Source: Streptococcus suis
Lineage (GTDB): Bacteria; Bacillota; Bacilli; Lactobacillales; Streptococcaceae
Length of the DNA: 64,000 bases
Direction of reading: 5' to 3'
Assembly: GCF_017601095.1 (NCBI RefSeq)
Contig: NZ_JAGFUX010000007.1
Span: forward strand, 1-64,000
This document shows positions 60,571 to 64,000 of this stretch, piece after piece. The notes beneath the pieces are model-generated. The model was not told the origin of the DNA and did no database searches. It was given only the letters and a program-made list of their open reading frames with translations. The first letter of the stretch is position 1; the number at the start of each line of letters is the position of its first letter. The translations under genes and the position numbers were made by a program.

Positions 60571-60925
60571 TGCCTAGGAAAAGTTATTAAACCTATTCTA
60601 GCAAATATCAGACCTATATGGGAACAGTAGCTCCGCTATTGATCATAACCGAAGCCTACGGACAGGCGGGTCGAATGCCGAAGCGTGGCGTAAGCCACAT
60701 TATTGATAGGGTTAAAAGCCTACATTTTATAAGTTGATGTTGGGAAGTTTTTCCTAATTTCTAATTTTGTCAGTGTGGTGAAAGCACACGTCATCTTGTG
60801 AAACGGTCAATAAAGTACGTATATATTTGCACTGGAGAGTAGGAAACGGTAGGCACATAAACTCAAGAGAAGAATAAAAAACGTCAATTTGGATTGTAGA
60901 GCAGGATGAACCCTGCTCTTTTTAC
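60571..60925 (+). ncRNA. candidate structured RNA or leader before the polyamine operon
   Basis: A promoter ends just before GTGCCTA, which pairs with TAGGCAC about 280 bases later (near 60,850). Inside are a GTGGC-GTAA-GCCAC hairpin and a GCCT/AGGC hairpin. A terminator follows at 60,898-60,925 (AGAGCAGG/CCTGCTCT then TTTTTACTTTTTT), 47 bases before the decarboxylase start. No gene of useful length is present. This is either a free-standing RNA of about 350 bases or an attenuated leader. I could not assign it to a known RNA family. Confidence 0.55.
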
Positions 60926-60972
60926 TTTTTTAAAAAAGTGCAGGAGTCCATCAAGCAAAGGAGTTTTTCAAT

Positions 60973-62421
60973 ATGAAAAATCAACACCAAGCCCCTATTT
61001 ATCAGGGATTGGTACAGTTACGCCGAAAACGGATTGTTCCTTTTGATGTCCCAGGACACAAAAGGGGCCGTGGAAATCCAGAGTTGGTTGAACTGTTAGG
61101 AGAGAAATGTGTTAGTATTGATGTTAATTCTATGAAACCTTTGGATAATCTGGGGCATCCTGTGTCCATTATTCGAGAGGCTGAGGAATTGGCAGCGGAA
61201 GCCTTTGGCGCCAGCCATGCCTTTCTCATGGTTGGAGGAACCACATCTTCCGTCCAGACTATGATTTTGGCAACCTGTAAGGCGGGCGATAAAATCATCC
61301 TCCCTCGAAATGTACACAAATCTGCCCTCAATGCTTTGGTCCTATGCGGAGCTATACCAGTCTATGTGGATATGAGTGTGGAGCCACGGATTGGTATTGC
61401 TCTTGCCTTGGAAAATGATGCCTTTGAACGGGCTATTTCTGAGCATCCTGATGCGGTTGCTGTCTTGATCAACAATCCGACCTACTATGGAATCTGCTCA
61501 GACCTGCGTACCTTGACTGAGAAAGCTCACGCAGCGGGCATGAAAGTCTTAGTCGATGAGGCTCATGGTGCGCATTTGCATTTTTCGGACCAATTGCCAG
61601 AGGCGGCTATGGATGTGGGGGCTGATATGGCAGCTGTTTCTATGCACAAATCAGGTGGCAGTCTGACCCAGAGCTCGCTCCTCTTAGTCGGTCCTGATAT
61701 GAATGTGGAGTATGTCCGCCAGATTATCAATCTGACCCAGTCGACATCCGCTTCCTATCTCTTGCTGGCTAGTTTGGATATTTCACGGAGAAATCTGGCC
61801 CTTCGTGGCAAAGAATCTTTTGAAAAGGTCATTGAAATGTCTGAGTATGCTCGCCGTGAAATCAATGCCATCGGTGGTTACTATGCCTATTCTAAGGAAT
61901 TGATTGATGGCAAAACGGTGCATGATTTTGATGTAACCAAGCTCTCCATCTATACGCAGGGCATTGGTCTGACGGGGATTGAAGTCTATGATTTGTTGCG
62001 GGATGAGTATGACATCCAGATTGAATTTGGCGACATTGGCAATATCTTGGCCTATATTTCAATCGGTGACCGCCTGCAGGATATCGAGCGGCTGGTGGGG
62101 GCTCTGGCTGACATCAAGCGTCTCTACTCACGAGATGGTTCGGATTTGATTTCGGGAGAATACATCCAGCCGCAGCTGGTTTTGTCACCGCAGGAAGCCT
62201 TTTATGCGGAGCGGGAAAGCCGTTCCCTGCAAGAAGCAGTTGGTCAGGTCTGCGGAGAATTTGTTATGTGCTACCCGCCTGGTATTCCGCTCTTGGCTCC
62301 AGGTGAACGAGTGACTCAGGAAATTGTTGACTACATCATCTTTGCCAAGGAGCGCGGTTGCTCCGTCCAAGGTACAGAAGATCCAGATGTTAATTTTATC
62401 AATGTCATTAAGGAGGGTTAA
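60973..62421 (+). CDS. speA: Orn/Lys/Arg decarboxylase, fold type I (likely lysine or arginine decarboxylase)
   Basis: The 482-residue PLP enzyme has FDVPGHKRGRG near the start, GGTTSSVQ for cofactor phosphate binding, VDEAHGAH, and the PLP lysine in SMHKSGGS (Lys226). It is the short streptococcal form of the Orn/Lys/Arg decarboxylase group, lacking the wing domain of inducible enzymes. It supplies the diamine for the next two genes. Lysine and arginine cannot be told apart from the sequence alone, so the symbol is by convention. Confidence 0.9.
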   Translation: MKNQHQAPIYQGLVQLRRKRIVPFDVPGHKRGRGNPELVELLGEKCVSIDVNSMKPLDNLGHPVSIIREAEELAAEAFGASHAFLMVGGTTSSVQTMILATCKAGDKIILPRNVHKSALNALVLCGAIPVYVDMSVEPRIGIALALENDAFERAISEHPDAVAVLINNPTYYGICSDLRTLTEKAHAAGMKVLVDEAHGAHLHFSDQLPEAAMDVGADMAAVSMHKSGGSLTQSSLLLVGPDMNVEYVRQIINLTQSTSASYLLLASLDISRRNLALRGKESFEKVIEMSEYARREINAIGGYYAYSKELIDGKTVHDFDVTKLSIYTQGIGLTGIEVYDLLRDEYDIQIEFGDIGNILAYISIGDRLQDIERLVGALADIKRLYSRDGSDLISGEYIQPQLVLSPQEAFYAERESRSLQEAVGQVCGEFVMCYPPGIPLLAPGERVTQEIVDYIIFAKERGCSVQGTEDPDVNFINVIKEG

Positions 62422-62423
62422 AG

Positions 62424-63281
62424 ATGGAAATGTGGTTTTCAGAAGTCCAAACGCCAGATGTCAAGTTATCCATTCGGACCAGCCAGCAGCTCTATGCTGG
62501 CAAGAGTGAATTTCAGGACATTGCTGTACTGGATTCACCAGCCTTTGGAAAGATTTTGACACTTAACGGTCGGGTTCTCTTTTCAGATGCAGATGATTTT
62601 GTTTACAACGAAATGGCTGTCCATGTGCCCATGGCCGTCCATCCCAATCCCAAGAAAATCTTGATTCTGGGTGGGGGAGATGGTGGCGTTGCCCAAGTTC
62701 TCAGTATGTATCCTGAAATTGAACGTATTGACGTTGTAGAGCCAGATGAACTCTTGGTTGAGGTCTGTCGGGAATATTTCCCAGACTATGCATCGGGTTT
62801 AGAAGATGAGCGGGTCGAGGTTTATTTACAAGATGGTCTGCGTTTCTTGCGCAACTGTGAAAACGAATACGACATCATCATCAATGATGCGACAGATCCA
62901 TTTGGACACACGGAAGGGCTCTTTACCAAGGAATTTTATGGTAATGCCTACCGAGCTTTGAAGGAAGATGGCATCATGGTTTACCAACATGGTTCACCAT
63001 TCTATGACGAAGATGAGTCTGCTTTTCGTTCCATGCACAGAAAGGCGACCCAGTCCTTCCCAATCAGCCGTGTTTATCAGGCCCACATTCCGACATCTGC
63101 GGCGGGCTATTGGTTATTTGGCTTTGCCTCTAAAAAATACCATCCCATTGAAGATTATGATAAGGAAAAATGGAAGGCGCGTCAGCTTTTCACAGAATAC
63201 TATACCGCAAATTTGCATATTGGAGCATTTCTCTTGCCCCGTTATGTCGAAGATATTTTAGAAGAAGAGGAGAAAAAATAA
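62424..63281 (+). CDS. speE: spermidine synthase
   Basis: The 285 residues show the polyamine aminopropyltransferase motifs: QDIAVLDSPAFGKILTLNGRVLFSDADDF for substrate binding, LGGGDGGVAQVL for decarboxylated AdoMet, and IINDATDPFG with the catalytic Asp. It follows the decarboxylase by two bases and overlaps the next gene by one base (TAATG). The partner dehydrogenase downstream suggests the carboxyspermidine-type pathway runs in parallel or that SpeE works on another acceptor. Confidence 0.92.
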   Translation: MEMWFSEVQTPDVKLSIRTSQQLYAGKSEFQDIAVLDSPAFGKILTLNGRVLFSDADDFVYNEMAVHVPMAVHPNPKKILILGGGDGGVAQVLSMYPEIERIDVVEPDELLVEVCREYFPDYASGLEDERVEVYLQDGLRFLRNCENEYDIIINDATDPFGHTEGLFTKEFYGNAYRALKEDGIMVYQHGSPFYDEDESAFRSMHRKATQSFPISRVYQAHIPTSAAGYWLFGFASKKYHPIEDYDKEKWKARQLFTEYYTANLHIGAFLLPRYVEDILEEEEKK

Positions 63282-64000
63282 TGAGTCGTTTATTAGTGAT
63301 TGGTTGTGGCGGAGTTGCCCAAGTTGCCATCAGCAAGGTTTGCCAGGCGGAAGATACCTTCAAGGAGGTCATGATTGCCAGCCGGACCAAGTCCAAATGT
63401 GATGATTTGAAGGCAGTCTTGGAAGCTAAAACGTCTGTAAAAATCGAAACTGCCCAAGTGGATGCAGACAAGTTAGAAGAAGTGATTGCCTTGATTGAAA
63501 GCTACCAGCCTAAAGCTGTTTTGAACGTGGCCCTTCCATATCAAGACTTGACCATCATGGATGCTTGCTTGGCGACAGGAGTGGACTACATCGACACCGC
63601 CAACTACGAGTGTGAGGACACCGAAGACCCAGAATGGCGGGCTATCTACGAAAAACGCTGTGCAGAAGAAGGCTTTACGGCTTACTTTGACTACTCATGG
63701 CAGTGGGCTTATAAGGAGCGTTTTGAAAAAGCAGGGCTGACAGCACTATTGGGATCCGGTTTTGATCCAGGTGTGACTAGCGTATTCTCAGCCTACGCAT
63801 TGAAACATTATTTCGATGAAATTCATTACATCGACATCCTAGACTGTAACGGTGGAGACCACGGCTATCCATTTGCGACCAACTTTAACCCTGAAATCAA
63901 CTTGCGTGAAGTTTCAGCCCCAGGCTCCTACTGGGAAAATGGCAAATGGGTGGAAGTTGAAGCTATGTCTATCAAGCGAGAATATGACTTCCCAGAAGTG
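63281..64000 (+). CDS. lys1: carboxynorspermidine/saccharopine dehydrogenase family protein, cut by the window end
   Basis: The first 240 codons are present. They start MSRLLVIGCGGVAQVAI, an NAD(P)-binding Rossmann motif. They continue with NVALPYQDLTIMDACLATGVDYIDTANYE and GSGFDPGVTSVF, typical of carboxynorspermidine synthase and saccharopine dehydrogenase. In carboxy-polyamine pathways this enzyme condenses aspartate semialdehyde with a diamine. It is translationally coupled to speE. The 3' end lies beyond the window. Confidence 0.88.
   Translation, partial: MSRLLVIGCGGVAQVAISKVCQAEDTFKEVMIASRTKSKCDDLKAVLEAKTSVKIETAQVDADKLEEVIALIESYQPKAVLNVALPYQDLTIMDACLATGVDYIDTANYECEDTEDPEWRAIYEKRCAEEGFTAYFDYSWQWAYKERFEKAGLTALLGSGFDPGVTSVFSAYALKHYFDEIHYIDILDCNGGDHGYPFATNFNPEINLREVSAPGSYWENGKWVEVEAMSIKREYDFPEV

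Noticed and set aside
1-64000. tRNA or rRNA genes and insertion sequences with DDE transposases
   Set aside because: None was recognised on either strand; mobility in this window is by relaxase, serine recombinases and homologous recombination.

Overview
The window looks like low-GC Gram-positive DNA from a Streptococcus, most likely S. suis or a close relative. The core block at the right end (rpsU, galE, mscL, dnaG, rpoD, then a carboxyspermidine-type polyamine operon) and the streptococcal-type type VII secretion, ICE and IME genes all point that way. The species is inferred from recognition, not from a search.

Layout. (1) Positions 1-17,370 hold a type VIIb secretion system (T7SSb): esxA, esaA, essA, esaB, essB and essC, with small WXG100-like and helical partner proteins behind essC. 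A lipase toxin and lipoprotein immunity cassette of the TslA/TilA kind sits between essA and esaB. It contains stumps of older lipase genes. (2) Positions 17,372-29,316 are a toxin and immunity array. Four toxin genes share a nearly identical N-terminal half with a PT-TG-like pretoxin region but carry different C-terminal killing domains: a PoNe-like PD-(D/E)xK nuclease, a WHH nuclease, an unassigned His-rich domain and Ntox15. Each is followed by a matching immunity gene (DUF1911/PoNi-like, SUKH, Imm22-like, GAD-like/DUF1851). Broken cassettes lie between them. (3) Positions 29,460-33,912 hold an orphan DUF1524-type HNH gene and a remnant of a streptococcal ICE: a Y-family polymerase module with a self-cleaving LexA/CI-type repressor. 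(4) Positions 34,099-39,045 hold a three-gene operon: an OLD-family ATPase with a TOPRIM nuclease, a minimal UvrD-like helicase, and a 772-residue protein with a C-terminal CHAT protease. The first two resemble Gabija GajA and GajB; the CHAT protein is an addition I do not know from a named system. (5) Positions 39,160-52,930 look like an integrative mobilizable element: candidate oriT, two ribbon-helix-helix accessory proteins, a MOBP-type relaxase, a TprA/PhrA-like quorum-sensing pair beside a lactococcin-972-like bacteriocin and its ABC transporter, and three tandem large serine recombinases. Its right end cuts a Nudix hydrolase gene. (6) Positions 53,267-64,000 are chromosomal backbone, with intergenic repeats and a candidate structured RNA before the polyamine operon.

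How it fits together. The left half is for contact-dependent competition: a secretion machine, exchangeable toxin tips and immunity genes. The middle is mobile-element cargo: likely phage or plasmid defence, a peptide-regulated bacteriocin, mutagenic repair and mobilisation. The Nudix gene is cut at a clear base position on the right, but its 5' half is not in the window. The left end of the element is therefore lost or lies further left.
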